Shown: positions 15,931 to 25,330, counted from the first letter of the stretch. The stretch: 36,619 bases of DNA from Pseudomonas frederiksbergensis (GCF_017114915.1 NZ_JAAUOE010000043.1:1-36619); one strand, 5' to 3'. The notes: generated from the sequence alone by a model not told the origin. Made by a program: numbers and translations.

Positions 15931-16946
15931 AACCTTATCCGATCCGTTGCGTATCAATCGTCATCCCGGTCTACAACGAGCAGGACAGCCTGCCCGAGTT
16001 GCTCAGGCGCACCGAAGCGGCGTGCCTGCAACTGCACCAGGACTACGAAATTGTGCTGGTCGACGACGGCAGCCGCGACCACTCGGCGCAGATCCTCGAG
16101 GACGCTGCCAGTCGCGAGTGCAGCCCGGTGGTGGCGGTCATTCTCAACCGCAACTATGGCCAGCATGCGGCAATCATGGCCGGGTTCGAACAGTGCAAGG
16201 GCGACGTGGTCATCACCCTCGACGCTGACCTGCAAAACCCGCCGGAAGAAATCCCGCGGCTGGTGGCCCAGGCCGAACTGGGCTACGACGTGGTCGCCAC
16301 GGTGCGCAACAACCGTCAGGACTCGGCCTTGCGCCGCTGGCCGTCGAAGCTGATCAACCTCGCCGTGCAGCGCTCCACCGGCGTTGCCATGAGCGACTAC
16401 GGCTGCATGTTGCGCGCCTATCGCCGGACCATCGTCGACGCCATGCTCGCCTGCCGCGAACGCAGCACCTTCATCCCGATCCTGGCCAACAGCTTCGCCC
16501 GCCACACCACGGAAATTCTGGTGCCCCACGCCGAGCGCGAACACGGCGAATCCAAATACAGCCCGATGCGCCTGATCAGCCTGATGTTCGACCTGATCAC
16601 CTGCATGACCACCACACCGCTGCGATTGCTGAGCATCGTCGGCTTCGGCATGGCCGGCCTGGGCATGCTGTTCGCTTTCATGCTGATCGTGCTGCGCCTG
16701 GTCTTTGGCGCCGAGTGGGCTGGCGACGGCCTGTTTGTGCTGTTTGCGGTGCTGTTCGTTTTCACCGGCGGGCAATTCATCGGCATGGGCCTGCTGGGCG
16801 AGTACCTGGGGCGCATGTACAGCGATGTGAGGGCCCGTCCACGGTTCTTTATCGAAAGGGTTTTGCGTAGTACCCCCTCTGCCCCTGCTCCCGTTGTCAC
16901 CGTCGACGGTCTCACTTTCACTTCTTCAGATCAGGTTCTCTCATGA
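15927..16946 (+). CDS. arnC: ArnC, undecaprenyl-phosphate Ara4FN transferase
   Basis: A 339-residue family 2 glycosyltransferase that moves formylated Ara4N from UDP to undecaprenyl phosphate on the cytoplasmic face of the inner membrane. Motifs seen are SIVIPVYNEQDSLPELL near the N-terminus, VLVDDGSRDHS, and the metal site DADLQNPPEE. Two membrane helices lie at about 233-258 and 268-292 and are typical of ArnC/DPM1-like enzymes. Translation starts at GTG 15927 within the arnB stop overlap, and the gene ends overlapping arnA by ATGA. Its length is slightly above E. coli ArnC (322). Confidence 0.96.
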   Translation: MKPYPIRCVSIVIPVYNEQDSLPELLRRTEAACLQLHQDYEIVLVDDGSRDHSAQILEDAASRECSPVVAVILNRNYGQHAAIMAGFEQCKGDVVITLDADLQNPPEEIPRLVAQAELGYDVVATVRNNRQDSALRRWPSKLINLAVQRSTGVAMSDYGCMLRAYRRTIVDAMLACRERSTFIPILANSFARHTTEILVPHAEREHGESKYSPMRLISLMFDLITCMTTTPLRLLSIVGFGMAGLGMLFAFMLIVLRLVFGAEWAGDGLFVLFAVLFVFTGGQFIGMGLLGEYLGRMYSDVRARPRFFIERVLRSTPSAPAPVVTVDGLTFTSSDQVLS

Positions 16947-18937
16947 GTGCAAAAGCAGTTGTCTTCGCTTATCACGATATTGGCTGTGCCGGCATCGAAA
17001 CCCTGCTTGCCAGCGATTACGAGATTGCCGCCGTGTTCACTCATCCCGACGACCCGAAGGAAAACACTTTCTACGGCTCGGTGGCACAACTGTGCGCGCG
17101 CAACGGCATCCCGGTACACGCCCCGGAAGACGCCAACCACCCGCTGTGGATCGAGCGCATCAGCAAACTCAATCCCGATTACCTGTTCTCGTTCTACTAC
17201 CGCCATCTGCTGAGCGAATCCCTGTTGGCCACGGCCAGTAAAGGCGCCTTCAACCTGCACGGTTCGCTGCTGCCGCGCTACCGTGGGCGCGCGCCGGCCA
17301 ACTGGGTGCTGGTCAACGGTGAAACCGAGACCGGCGTGACCCTGCACCGCATGGTCAAACGGGCCGACGCCGGCGCGATCATCGCCCAGCAACCGGTAGC
17401 GATCGAGCGCACCGACACCGCGCTGAGCCTGCACGGCAAATTGCGCCTGGCCGCCACCGATCTGCTGCGCGACACCTTGCCGGCGTTGCTTCAGGGCACA
17501 TTCAGCGAAACCCCACAGGACGAATCCCAAGCCACGGTGTTTGGCCGTCGCACCCCGGCGGACGGCAAATTGCTCTGGAACAAACCGGCTGAAGAACTGT
17601 TCAATCTGGTGCGTGCCGTGACCCAGCCTTACCCGGGTGCGTTCTGCGCCGTGGGCGAGCACACGTTGATTATCTGGAGCGCGGACGTCGTCAAGGGCAA
17701 CGAAGGCCAGGCACCCGGCCGGGTCATCAGCGTCGATCCACTGCGAATCGCCTGCGGCGAAGACTCGCTGGTGATCAACGCCGGCCAGCGCAACGACAAC
17801 GGCCTGTACCTCAACGGCCCACAACTGGCCAACGAACTGGGGCTGGTCGATGGCTCGGTGCTGCGTGGCGCCGAATCGGGCCGTGCACCGCGTCGCACCC
17901 GAGTGCTGATCCTCGGCGTCAACGGCTTCATCGGCAATCACCTGTCCGAGCGCCTGCTGCGTGACGACCGTTATGAAGTGTATGGCCTGGACATCGGCTC
18001 GGATGCCATCGAGCGCCTGCGCAGTCATCCGCGTTTCCACTTCGTCGAAGGCGATATCAGCATCCACTCCGAGTGGATCGAATACCACATCAAGAAATGT
18101 GACGTGGTCCTGCCGCTGGTGGCGATTGCCACGCCGATCGAATACACCCGCAATCCGCTGCGGGTATTCGAACTGGATTTCGAAGAGAACCTGAAACTGG
18201 TTCGCTACTGCGTCAAATACAACAAGCGCGTGATCTTCCCGTCGACCTCGGAAGTCTATGGCATGTGCCAGGACAGTAACTTCGACGAAGACAGCTCCAA
18301 CCTGGTGGTCGGGCCGATCAACAAGCAACGCTGGATCTACTCGATCTCCAAGCAGTTGCTTGACCGAGTGATCTGGGCCTACGGCCAGAAAGGCCTGAAC
18401 TTCACCCTGTTCCGCCCTTTCAACTGGATGGGGCCACGCCTGGACCGTCTGGACTCGGCGCGCATCGGCAGTTCCCGGGCCATCACCCAGTTGATCCTGA
18501 ACTTGGTGGAAGGCACGCCGATTCGCCTGTTCGACGGCGGTGAGCAAAAACGCTGCTTCACCGACATCGCCGATGGTGTCGAAGCCCTGGCGCGGATCAT
18601 CGATAACGACAACGACGCCTGCAACGGCCAGATCATCAACATCGGCAACCCGGACAACGAAGCCAGCATTCGTCAGTTGGGCGAAGAACTGCTGCGTCAG
18701 TTCGAAGCGCACCCGTTGCGCAGCAACTTCCCGCCGTTCGCCGGTTTCCGCGATATCGAAAGCAAGGCCTTCTATGGCACTGGCTATCAGGACGTGTCTC
18801 ACCGCAAACCGAGCATCGCCAATGCCAAACGCCTGCTGGACTGGGCACCAACCGTGGAGATGAAGGAGACCATCGGCAACACGCTGGACTTCTTCCTGCG
18901 CGAGGCCATGCTCGAAATCGCGGATAAAAAACGTTGA
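16943..18937 (+). CDS. arnA: ArnA, bifunctional UDP-Ara4N formyltransferase / UDP-glucuronate decarboxylase
   Basis: A 664-residue two-domain enzyme. Residues 1-305 are the formyltransferase (N104, H106 in FNLHGSLLPRYRG and D142 are the catalytic triad); it formylates UDP-Ara4N with formyl-tetrahydrofolate. Residues 316-664 are the SDR-type oxidative decarboxylase of UDP-glucuronate, with the NAD motif LGVNGFIGNHL near 320, FPSTSEVYG (S436, E437) and the Y466xxxK470 pair. The decarboxylase makes the ArnB substrate from the product of Ugd, which is also in this operon. Length equals E. coli ArnA (660). It meets arnD in a one-base TGATG overlap. Confidence 0.97.
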   Translation: MSAKAVVFAYHDIGCAGIETLLASDYEIAAVFTHPDDPKENTFYGSVAQLCARNGIPVHAPEDANHPLWIERISKLNPDYLFSFYYRHLLSESLLATASKGAFNLHGSLLPRYRGRAPANWVLVNGETETGVTLHRMVKRADAGAIIAQQPVAIERTDTALSLHGKLRLAATDLLRDTLPALLQGTFSETPQDESQATVFGRRTPADGKLLWNKPAEELFNLVRAVTQPYPGAFCAVGEHTLIIWSADVVKGNEGQAPGRVISVDPLRIACGEDSLVINAGQRNDNGLYLNGPQLANELGLVDGSVLRGAESGRAPRRTRVLILGVNGFIGNHLSERLLRDDRYEVYGLDIGSDAIERLRSHPRFHFVEGDISIHSEWIEYHIKKCDVVLPLVAIATPIEYTRNPLRVFELDFEENLKLVRYCVKYNKRVIFPSTSEVYGMCQDSNFDEDSSNLVVGPINKQRWIYSISKQLLDRVIWAYGQKGLNFTLFRPFNWMGPRLDRLDSARIGSSRAITQLILNLVEGTPIRLFDGGEQKRCFTDIADGVEALARIIDNDNDACNGQIINIGNPDNEASIRQLGEELLRQFEAHPLRSNFPPFAGFRDIESKAFYGTGYQDVSHRKPSIANAKRLLDWAPTVEMKETIGNTLDFFLREAMLEIADKKR

Positions 18938-19821
18938 TGCAGGCAGGCCTTCGAATTGATGTCGACACGTACCGAGGCACCCGTGAGGGGGTGCCGCGGC
19001 TACTGGAAATGCTCGATGAAGCGCAGGTCAAGGCGACGTTTTTTTTCAGCGTCGGGCCGGACAACATGGGGCGCCACTTGTGGCGCCTGATCCGCCCGCA
19101 CTTCCTCTGGAAAATGCTCCGCTCCAACGCCGCTGGCCTGTATGGCTGGGACATTTTGCTGGCCGGCACCGCGTGGCCGGGCAAACCGATCGGTCGCGAC
19201 CTCGGGCACTTGATGCGTCAGGCCCAGGCGGCCGGGCACGAAGTCGGCCTGCACGCCTGGGATCACCACGGCTGGCAGGCCAATGCCGGACGCTGGAGCC
19301 AAGCGCAACTGATCGAGCAGATTCGCCGTGGCGTCGACAGCCTCAGTGACATTCTCGGGCAAAAAGTCGAATGCTCGGCATCCGCCGGTTGGCGGGCGGA
19401 CGAGCGTGTGATCGAAGCCAAGCAAGGGTTCGGCTTTCGCTACAACAGCGATTGTCGAGGCCAGCGCCTGTTCCGGCCGACTTTGGCCGATGGCCGTCCG
19501 GGGGCGCCGCAGATTCCGGTGGATCTGCCGACCTTCGACGAGGTGGTCGGTCCGACCGTCGCGGCCAAGGACTTCAACGCCTTCATTCTTGAGCGATTCA
19601 GCCCGCAAAAACTCAACGTCTACACTATTCATGCCGAAGTAGAAGGGATTCTGATGGCCAACGATTTTCGCCAGTTACTGGCCGATGCTCGCCAACGCGA
19701 CATTCATTTCCAACCCTTGGGCGATCTGTTGCCTGAGGCCCTCGTCATCTTGCCGAAAGGCCAGGTTGTGCGCGGCGCCCTTGAAGGTCGTGAAGGCTGG
19801 CTAGGGGTTCAAGACGCATGA
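18937..19821 (+). CDS. arnD: ArnD, Ara4FN-phosphoundecaprenol deformylase
   Basis: A 294-residue NodB-like polysaccharide deacetylase that removes the formyl group from undecaprenyl-phosphate-Ara4FN before flipping. The metal-binding and catalytic motifs are LRIDVDTYRG (D8, D10) and EVGLHAWDHHGW (H106, H110). GWRADERV is a further conserved stretch. ATG 18937 shares one base with the arnA stop; an in-frame TTG just before it is less likely. The 3' end overlaps arnT by ATGA. Confidence 0.96.
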   Translation: MQAGLRIDVDTYRGTREGVPRLLEMLDEAQVKATFFFSVGPDNMGRHLWRLIRPHFLWKMLRSNAAGLYGWDILLAGTAWPGKPIGRDLGHLMRQAQAAGHEVGLHAWDHHGWQANAGRWSQAQLIEQIRRGVDSLSDILGQKVECSASAGWRADERVIEAKQGFGFRYNSDCRGQRLFRPTLADGRPGAPQIPVDLPTFDEVVGPTVAAKDFNAFILERFSPQKLNVYTIHAEVEGILMANDFRQLLADARQRDIHFQPLGDLLPEALVILPKGQVVRGALEGREGWLGVQDA

Positions 19822-21467
19822 GCAAACCCTGGGCTCTGCCGTTGTTGCTGGTGGTGATGGCGCTGGCGTACTTGTTGCCGCTGGGCACCCATGGCTTATG
19901 GATTCCCGACGAAACCCGTTACGCCCAGATCAGCCAGGACATGCTGCTGAGCGGTAACTGGGTGTCGCCGCACTTCATGAGCCTGCGTTACTTCGAAAAG
20001 CCCATCGCGGGCTACTGGATGATCGCCATCGGCCAGGCGCTGTTTGGCGACAATCTGTTTGGCGTGCGCATCGCCTCGGTGCTGAGCACCGGGCTGAGCG
20101 TGCTGCTGTGTTATCTGATCGCCCACCGACTGTGGAACGAGCCGCGCAAGCGTTTCGCCTGCGCGCTGCTGTACATGAGTTTTACGATCGTCGCCGGGCA
20201 AGCCGGCTACGCCAACCTTGATCCGCAGTTCACCTTCTGGGTCAACCTGAGCCTGGTGGCGTTGTGGTTTGCGCTGGACAGCGCCAGCCGTGGCCAGCGT
20301 CTGCTCGGTTGGGCGGTACTGGGGCTGGCCTGCGGCATGGGCTTCATGACCAAGGGGTTTCTCGCCTGGGCGTTGCCGGTGCTGGTCGCCCTGCCCTGGG
20401 TGCTCTGGCAGAAACGCTGGCGGGAACTGCTGACTTACGGCCCGGTGGCGATCGTCGTGGCCATCGCGGTAAGCCTGCCGTGGGCCTTGGCGGTGCACGC
20501 GCAGGAGCCCGATTACTGGCGGTTTTTCTTCTGGCACGAACACATTCGCCGCTTCGCCGGGGACGACGCCCAGCATGATGCACCCTGGTGGTTCTACCTG
20601 CCGCTGCTGGTGGCGTTCAGTCTGCCGTGGGCGGCGTTGCTGCCATCGGCGCTGAAACAGGCGTGGCAAACCCGGCGTCAGACCCAAATCGCTTTCCTGC
20701 TGCTGTGGCTGCTAATGCCCTTGCTGTTTTTCAGCCTGAGCAACGGCAAGCTGCCGACCTACATCATGCCCTGCCTGTTGCCCCTGGCGTTGCTGCTGGG
20801 CCATACCCTGGCGGACCGCCTGAGGCTGGAACAGGGTCGTGTGCTGGGGATCAACGGCCTGCTGAATCTGACGCTGGGTCTGGCCGCCCTGACTGCGCTG
20901 GTCTGGCTGCAACTGAAAAAGCCGTTGTACGACCATGAACTGCACAACCTGGTGTTGGTGTTTATCGGGTTGATCGGCTGGATCATGACCAACCTGCTGC
21001 AGGCCTTCCGCCCCTTGCAATGCTGGACGGCACCGGCCTTCGGCAGTTTGCTGCTGATCGGCGTGCTGCCGGCCGGGATGCCCGACTCGCTGGTGACGAA
21101 CAAGATGCCCGACCAGTTCATCCTCCACCACGCCCCGGAGCTGGCGCAAACCCACAAGCTGTTGAGCAACGACCTGGGCGCCGCTTCGGCCCTGGCCTGG
21201 CGCCTGAAACGCCCTGACGTGGCGTTGTACAACACGATAGGCGAATTGAAATATGGCCTCGCCTATCCTGATGGCATACAGCAGCGCGTCGACGTCGATC
21301 ACGTGCAACAGTGGATGCGCGAAGCCCGCCAAAACGGCTCGGTCGGCGTGGTGATGCGGGTCAAGGGGGATGACGAACTGCAAGAAATCGAACGGCTGCC
21401 CAAGGATGGCCAACGTTATGAACAAGGCAACCTGGTGATTCTGATCTTCCCTCAGGGGGCGTCATGA
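19818..21467 (+). CDS. arnT: ArnT, lipid A 4-amino-4-deoxy-L-arabinosyltransferase
   Basis: A 549-residue polytopic inner membrane glycosyltransferase (GT83, PMT-like) that moves Ara4N from undecaprenyl phosphate to lipid A phosphates on the periplasmic side. About a dozen hydrophobic segments run to residue 410, followed by a soluble periplasmic C-terminal domain. The acidic first-loop motif LWIPDETRYAQIS carries the D31-E32 pair needed by this family, followed by FEKPIAGYW. Length matches E. coli ArnT (550). The modification lowers negative charge and gives polymyxin resistance. Both ends overlap neighbours by 4 bases. Confidence 0.96.
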   Translation: MSKPWALPLLLVVMALAYLLPLGTHGLWIPDETRYAQISQDMLLSGNWVSPHFMSLRYFEKPIAGYWMIAIGQALFGDNLFGVRIASVLSTGLSVLLCYLIAHRLWNEPRKRFACALLYMSFTIVAGQAGYANLDPQFTFWVNLSLVALWFALDSASRGQRLLGWAVLGLACGMGFMTKGFLAWALPVLVALPWVLWQKRWRELLTYGPVAIVVAIAVSLPWALAVHAQEPDYWRFFFWHEHIRRFAGDDAQHDAPWWFYLPLLVAFSLPWAALLPSALKQAWQTRRQTQIAFLLLWLLMPLLFFSLSNGKLPTYIMPCLLPLALLLGHTLADRLRLEQGRVLGINGLLNLTLGLAALTALVWLQLKKPLYDHELHNLVLVFIGLIGWIMTNLLQAFRPLQCWTAPAFGSLLLIGVLPAGMPDSLVTNKMPDQFILHHAPELAQTHKLLSNDLGAASALAWRLKRPDVALYNTIGELKYGLAYPDGIQQRVDVDHVQQWMREARQNGSVGVVMRVKGDDELQEIERLPKDGQRYEQGNLVILIFPQGAS

Positions 21468-21808
21468 GCCTGTTGCTGCTACTGGCTGCCTGCTTGCTGA
21501 CCTGCCTGGGCCAGATCGCCCAGAAGTACGCCGTGGAGAGCTGGCGCGGCAAAACCTCGGGCTGGGGCGAGAAACTGCGCTCGCCGTGGTTGTGGCTGGC
21601 GTTCGCCTCTTTGGGGCTGGGCCTGCTGGTCTGGCTGCTGGTGTTGCAGCGCCTCGAAGTCGGTATCGCTTACCCCATGCTCAGCCTGAATTTCGTGCTG
21701 ATCACCCTGGTCGCCCGCTTCGTCTTTCACGAAACCATCGACCGCCGTCACTGGTTGGGCGTGGCGCTGGTGATCGGTGGCGTGGTGCTGCTGGGGCAAC
21801 ACGCATGA
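21464..21808 (+). CDS. arnE: ArnE, Ara4N-phosphoundecaprenol flippase subunit
   Basis: A 114-residue protein with four membrane helices of the EamA/SMR-like type. Marks are the N-terminal LLAACLLTCLGQIAQKYAVE (kept short here) and LEVGIAYPMLSLNFVLITL. With ArnF it flips undecaprenyl-phosphate-Ara4N to the periplasmic face. Length equals E. coli ArnE (111). Four-base overlaps on both sides fix the start. Confidence 0.93.
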   Translation: MSLLLLLAACLLTCLGQIAQKYAVESWRGKTSGWGEKLRSPWLWLAFASLGLGLLVWLLVLQRLEVGIAYPMLSLNFVLITLVARFVFHETIDRRHWLGVALVIGGVVLLGQHA

Positions 21809-22218
21809 GCCTGCGTCGCGGAATCGCCTTCGCCTTCGGCAGCATGCTGCTGGGCACCGCTGCGCAGTTGGGCATGCGCTGGAGCATGACCCGTCTGCCG
21901 CATCCGGAACAATGGTTAGCGGCCTTGAGCAGCGGCAGCGTCGATGTGTCCGCTGTGATTGTCGTGCTGACCGCCATCCTCGCCTATGCGGTGTCGATGC
22001 TCACCTGGCTCGCCGCCCTGCGGGATGTGCCCCTGGGCCGGGCCTACTCACTGCTGAGCATCAGCTACGCGCTGGTGTATGTGCTGGCCTCCAGCCTGCC
22101 GCTGTTCAACGAAACTTTCAGTCTTTCAAAAACCCTGGGGGTGGCGTTGGTCATCCTCGGCGTCATCACCATCAACTCTCGACCTCCTCACGCGCCCAAT
22201 CTCAGGAGAGCCCCATGA
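21805..22218 (+). CDS. arnF: ArnF, Ara4N-phosphoundecaprenol flippase subunit
   Basis: A 137-residue partner of ArnE with four membrane helices. Conserved stretches are GTAAQLGMRWSM near the N-terminus and LRDVPLGRAYSLLSISYALVY in the third helix region. The ATG at 21805 overlaps the arnE stop (ATGA); a longer open frame upstream lies inside arnE and is out of character. Length matches E. coli ArnF (128). The stop overlaps ugd by 4 bases; the C-terminal tail (RPPHAPNLRRAP) overlies the ugd ribosome site AGGAGAG at 22203-22209. Confidence 0.93.
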   Translation: MSLRRGIAFAFGSMLLGTAAQLGMRWSMTRLPHPEQWLAALSSGSVDVSAVIVVLTAILAYAVSMLTWLAALRDVPLGRAYSLLSISYALVYVLASSLPLFNETFSLSKTLGVALVILGVITINSRPPHAPNLRRAP

Positions 22219-23594
22219 AAATCAGTGTGTTCGGTAGCGGTTACGTTGGCCTGGTGCAAGCCGCGGTGCTGGCTGAAGTCGGCCATGACGTGGTGTGCAT
22301 GGACATTGACGAGAAGAAAGTTGCGTTGCTGCAACAAGGCCATGTCAGCATCTTCGAGCCGGGGCTGGCCAGCCTGGTGCGTGAAAGCCTGGAAGCCAGG
22401 CGGCTGCAATTCACCACGGACGAAAAGTTCGCGGTGCAACATGGCCAGGTGCTGTTCATCGCTGTCGGCACACCGTCCCGGGAGGATGGTTCGGCGGATC
22501 TGCAATACGTGTTGTCCGTGGGTGAAACGGTGGCGCGTCATCGTGAACAGCCGGTGATCCTGGTGGAGAAATCCACGGTGCCGGTGGGCACGGGCGATAC
22601 CCTGCGTGCGCATATCGAGAAGTGTCTGCTCAAGGTCGGCCGGCTGTTGCAGTTCGATATCGTCTCCAATCCGGAGTTTTTGAAAGAAGGTTCGGCCGTG
22701 GCCGATTGCCGGCGCCCTGACCGCATCATCATCGGCTGTGAACGCGATGAGGTGCGCGATGTGATGCGCGACCTTTACGCTCCGTTCAACCGTAACCACG
22801 ACCGCATCATGTTCATGGACCTGCGCAGCGCCGAGCTGACCAAATACGCCGCCAACTGCATGCTGGCGACCAAAATCAGTTTCATCAACCAGATCGCCGA
22901 GCTGGCTGAACACCTGGGCGCCGACATCGAGTCGGTGCGGCTGGGCATCGGTGCCGATTCGCGCATCGGTTACCACTTCATCTATCCCGGCTGCGGTTAC
23001 GGCGGCTCGTGTTTCCCCAAGGACATGCGCGCGCTGATTCACAGTGCCGAAGAGGCCCATTGCTCCAGCGACCTGCTGCAAGCGGTGGAAGCCATCAACC
23101 AGCGGCAGAAACACAAACTGTTCGAACGCATCCAAGCCTTCTACAAGGGCGATTTGCGCGGCAAGAGCTTCGCCGTGTGGGGCCTGGCCTTCAAGCCCAA
23201 CACCGACGACATGCGCGATGCGCCGAGCCGGGTGCTGCTGGAATCGCTGTGGGCTGCCGGCGCCAATGTACGGGCGTTCGACCCGGAAGCCATGCAGGAA
23301 ACCCAACAGCTTTATCCTGAGGAACCGAAGCTGATGCTCATGGGCACGCCGGAATCGGTGCTCGCGGGGGCCGACGCGTTGATCATCTGCACCGAATGGC
23401 AGCAGTTCAAGGCGCCGGACTTCAACCTGATCCAGCAACGTTTGAAGGCACCGGTGATTTTCGACGGACGTAACCTGTACGACGCCGAGCGCCTGGCCCG
23501 CGGCGGTTTCCTGTACTTCCCGATGGGCCGTGGTGAATCGTGCAAGTTACCGATTCCCCATCAGCAATGGCCAGCGGCCTCGGTCGTTGCGTGA
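22215..23594 (+). CDS. ugd: UDP-glucose 6-dehydrogenase (Ugd)
   Basis: A 459-residue NAD-dependent enzyme that oxidises UDP-glucose twice to UDP-glucuronate, the starting compound for ArnA. The N-terminal Rossmann motif is VFGSGYVGLVQAAVLAEVGHD; the catalytic cysteine is C266 in GCGYGGSCFPKD. VEKSTVPVGT, NPEFLKEGSAV and FKPNTDDMRDAPS are further signatures of the UDP-glucose/GDP-mannose dehydrogenase family. ATG 22215 overlaps the arnF stop and has a strong AGGAG site. Having ugd inside the arn operon lets the pathway draw its own precursor. It overlaps the next gene as GTGA. Confidence 0.95.
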   Translation: MKISVFGSGYVGLVQAAVLAEVGHDVVCMDIDEKKVALLQQGHVSIFEPGLASLVRESLEARRLQFTTDEKFAVQHGQVLFIAVGTPSREDGSADLQYVLSVGETVARHREQPVILVEKSTVPVGTGDTLRAHIEKCLLKVGRLLQFDIVSNPEFLKEGSAVADCRRPDRIIIGCERDEVRDVMRDLYAPFNRNHDRIMFMDLRSAELTKYAANCMLATKISFINQIAELAEHLGADIESVRLGIGADSRIGYHFIYPGCGYGGSCFPKDMRALIHSAEEAHCSSDLLQAVEAINQRQKHKLFERIQAFYKGDLRGKSFAVWGLAFKPNTDDMRDAPSRVLLESLWAAGANVRAFDPEAMQETQQLYPEEPKLMLMGTPESVLAGADALIICTEWQQFKAPDFNLIQQRLKAPVIFDGRNLYDAERLARGGFLYFPMGRGESCKLPIPHQQWPAASVVA

Positions 23595-25189
23595 ACACGG
23601 TATCGCCCGGCATTCGTCGGCAGTCCTTCGGGTTAGGGCTGCTGACACTGATGCTGTTCATCGCCGGGGTTTATCAGCAAGCGGCCATCGGTTTCGATTC
23701 ACGGTTCGTGCTGTTCGCCCAGGAAATGCTGCGCCATGGGCCGTCGTTTTTCCCGACCACCTATGGCCAGCCCTATGCCGATTACTCGGCGCTGTCGACG
23801 TTGTTCATCTGGTTGTTGTCCCTGCCGTTCGGGCAGGTCAACAGCCTCAGCGCCTGGTTGCCGAGCGCCATCGCCGCCGCCGTGATCGTCACGTTGATGT
23901 ATCGGTTGCTCGCGCCCTGCTCCAGACGCTGGGCGCTGCTGAGCATCGCGTTGATGCTGATGACCAGTACGTTTGTCACTGAAACCCGTGCCGTGTCTCA
24001 GGACTTGATGCTGGCGGCCGTCGCGTTTTCGGTGTTCTACCTTGGCTATGCCGCCGATCATTTCGCGATGCCCCGTCGGTTGCCACTGATCCTTGCGTTG
24101 CTGCTGTTGGGCTTCGGGATTCGCGGGCCGCTCGGGCTGGTGATTCCCTGCGGCATGCTGTGCAGCTACTACCTGCTCAATCGCCAATGGTCGCGGTTGT
24201 TCGGTTTCGGCTTGCTGGCGGCCATATTGCTGGTGGTGTGTGTCGGCGTGCTGTTGTGGCTGGCCGAAGCCAGCGGCGGCCCGGCCTTCATGCACGAGGT
24301 GGTACGCATGCAGTTCATGGGGCGCATGGATGGCAGTGAAGGCGTCAGCGGTTCGCTGTATTACTTCACCCGTTCGCTGGGCAACTATGCGCTGGCCTAT
24401 CCGCTGGCGCTGCTGGTATTGGCCGCGGTCTGGCTGACGAATCCACGCCAGGCCGGTCCCGCATTGCGCCTGTTGCAATACTGCGCGGCGGCCGGGTTGA
24501 TCGTGATGATTGGCTTATCGATTCCCCAGGCGAAAAAGGCCCGTTACCTGCTGCCGATGCTGCCCATGGCGGCGATCATTGCGGCGTACCCGTTTCAGGT
24601 GGCGCAGGGTCGAGTGTTCGAGTGGTTGCGAGGCTTGATGCAAGGGCTGTGGTTGTTGATTCCAGGCGTATTGATCGTCGCATTGCTGATCGCTCAGCGA
24701 CGTCTGCCAGTGCAACCGGCTGCCTTTGTGCCGGTACTGATTGTGCTTGTGGCCCTGCAGATCATCGCGTTGGTGATGTGGTTGCGCTCGAACGGGCGAG
24801 CCGAGGCGCTGGCCTGTTGCGCAGTCCTGGCGCTGTGGTCGGTTTATATCCTGGTGTTTGAGCCGGTCGAACGTCAGCTTTACGACACGCAAACCTTCAG
24901 TCGCGCCGCATTCGCACAGGTTCAGAAAGACCCCGCGCCGCTGGTGCTGCATGGCATGGGCAAGGACGCCAAGGCGATCAAGTTCATGGTCAATATCGAG
25001 CAGGATTTGCAACCGGTGTTCACCGAGTCAATCCAGGAACTGGAAGCCCTGCCGGGGCCGGCCTGGCTGATGATGGATCGCAGCGACTATACGGCCTTGC
25101 AAGGGACTTCGCTGGGTGCCTTGCAACCGGTGTTGAGCGGACGTTTTGATAACAACGATTTCGTCCTCCTGCACGTCAATCCCTTGTAG
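23591..25189 (+). CDS. GT39-family (ArnT-like) membrane glycosyltransferase, ninth gene of the arn operon
   Basis: A 532-residue polytopic membrane protein with at least ten hydrophobic segments to about residue 440 and a soluble C-terminus. It aligns in plan with ArnT/PMT: GFDSRFVLFAQEML (D36) corresponds to the DETRYAQISQDML loop of ArnT, but the second acidic residue is Ser. YGQPYADYSALSTLF and AKKARYLLPMLPMAA follow the family pattern. GTG 23591 is chosen because it overlaps the ugd stop by 4 bases like the other operon junctions; GTG 23540 is the alternative. It probably moves a sugar from a polyprenyl phosphate to an envelope acceptor. Donor and acceptor are unknown; Ara4N to another lipid A or LPS site is one option. 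The stop codon is inside a REP element. Confidence 0.85.
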   Translation: MNTVSPGIRRQSFGLGLLTLMLFIAGVYQQAAIGFDSRFVLFAQEMLRHGPSFFPTTYGQPYADYSALSTLFIWLLSLPFGQVNSLSAWLPSAIAAAVIVTLMYRLLAPCSRRWALLSIALMLMTSTFVTETRAVSQDLMLAAVAFSVFYLGYAADHFAMPRRLPLILALLLLGFGIRGPLGLVIPCGMLCSYYLLNRQWSRLFGFGLLAAILLVVCVGVLLWLAEASGGPAFMHEVVRMQFMGRMDGSEGVSGSLYYFTRSLGNYALAYPLALLVLAAVWLTNPRQAGPALRLLQYCAAAGLIVMIGLSIPQAKKARYLLPMLPMAAIIAAYPFQVAQGRVFEWLRGLMQGLWLLIPGVLIVALLIAQRRLPVQPAAFVPVLIVLVALQIIALVMWLRSNGRAEALACCAVLALWSVYILVFEPVERQLYDTQTFSRAAFAQVQKDPAPLVLHGMGKDAKAIKFMVNIEQDLQPVFTESIQELEALPGPAWLMMDRSDYTALQGTSLGALQPVLSGRFDNNDFVLLHVNPL

Positions 25190-25330
25190 CAGCTGCCGAG
25201 CCTGCGAGGCTGCGTTCGGCGACGAAGTCGTCGTAAACCCTTCCCCTCGGACTGACTGAAACACCGCAGTGCCTGATTTCACGACTGCTGCGCAGCCGGA
25301 CGCAGCCTCGCAGGCTCGGCCGCTGCTACA
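25184..25330. repeat. REP pair of the GTAGCAGC type, copy 1
   Basis: Arms TTGTAGCAGCTGCCGAGCC (from 25184) and GGCTCGGCCGCTGCTACA (ending 25330) face each other. Each arm also holds a small inner hairpin (CGAC-GAA-GTCG at 25219-25229 on the left). The TAG stop of the upstream glycosyltransferase (25187-25189) is part of the repeat. Related copies lie at 30709 and 32989. Bases 25331-25446 after it hold no clear gene. Confidence 0.9.

Noticed and set aside
16931..18802. 623-codon open frame on the minus strand
   Set aside because: It lies wholly antisense to arnA, which has all expected motifs. Long antisense frames are common in GC-rich DNA; its composition is Val/Asp/Gln-rich without a recognisable domain.
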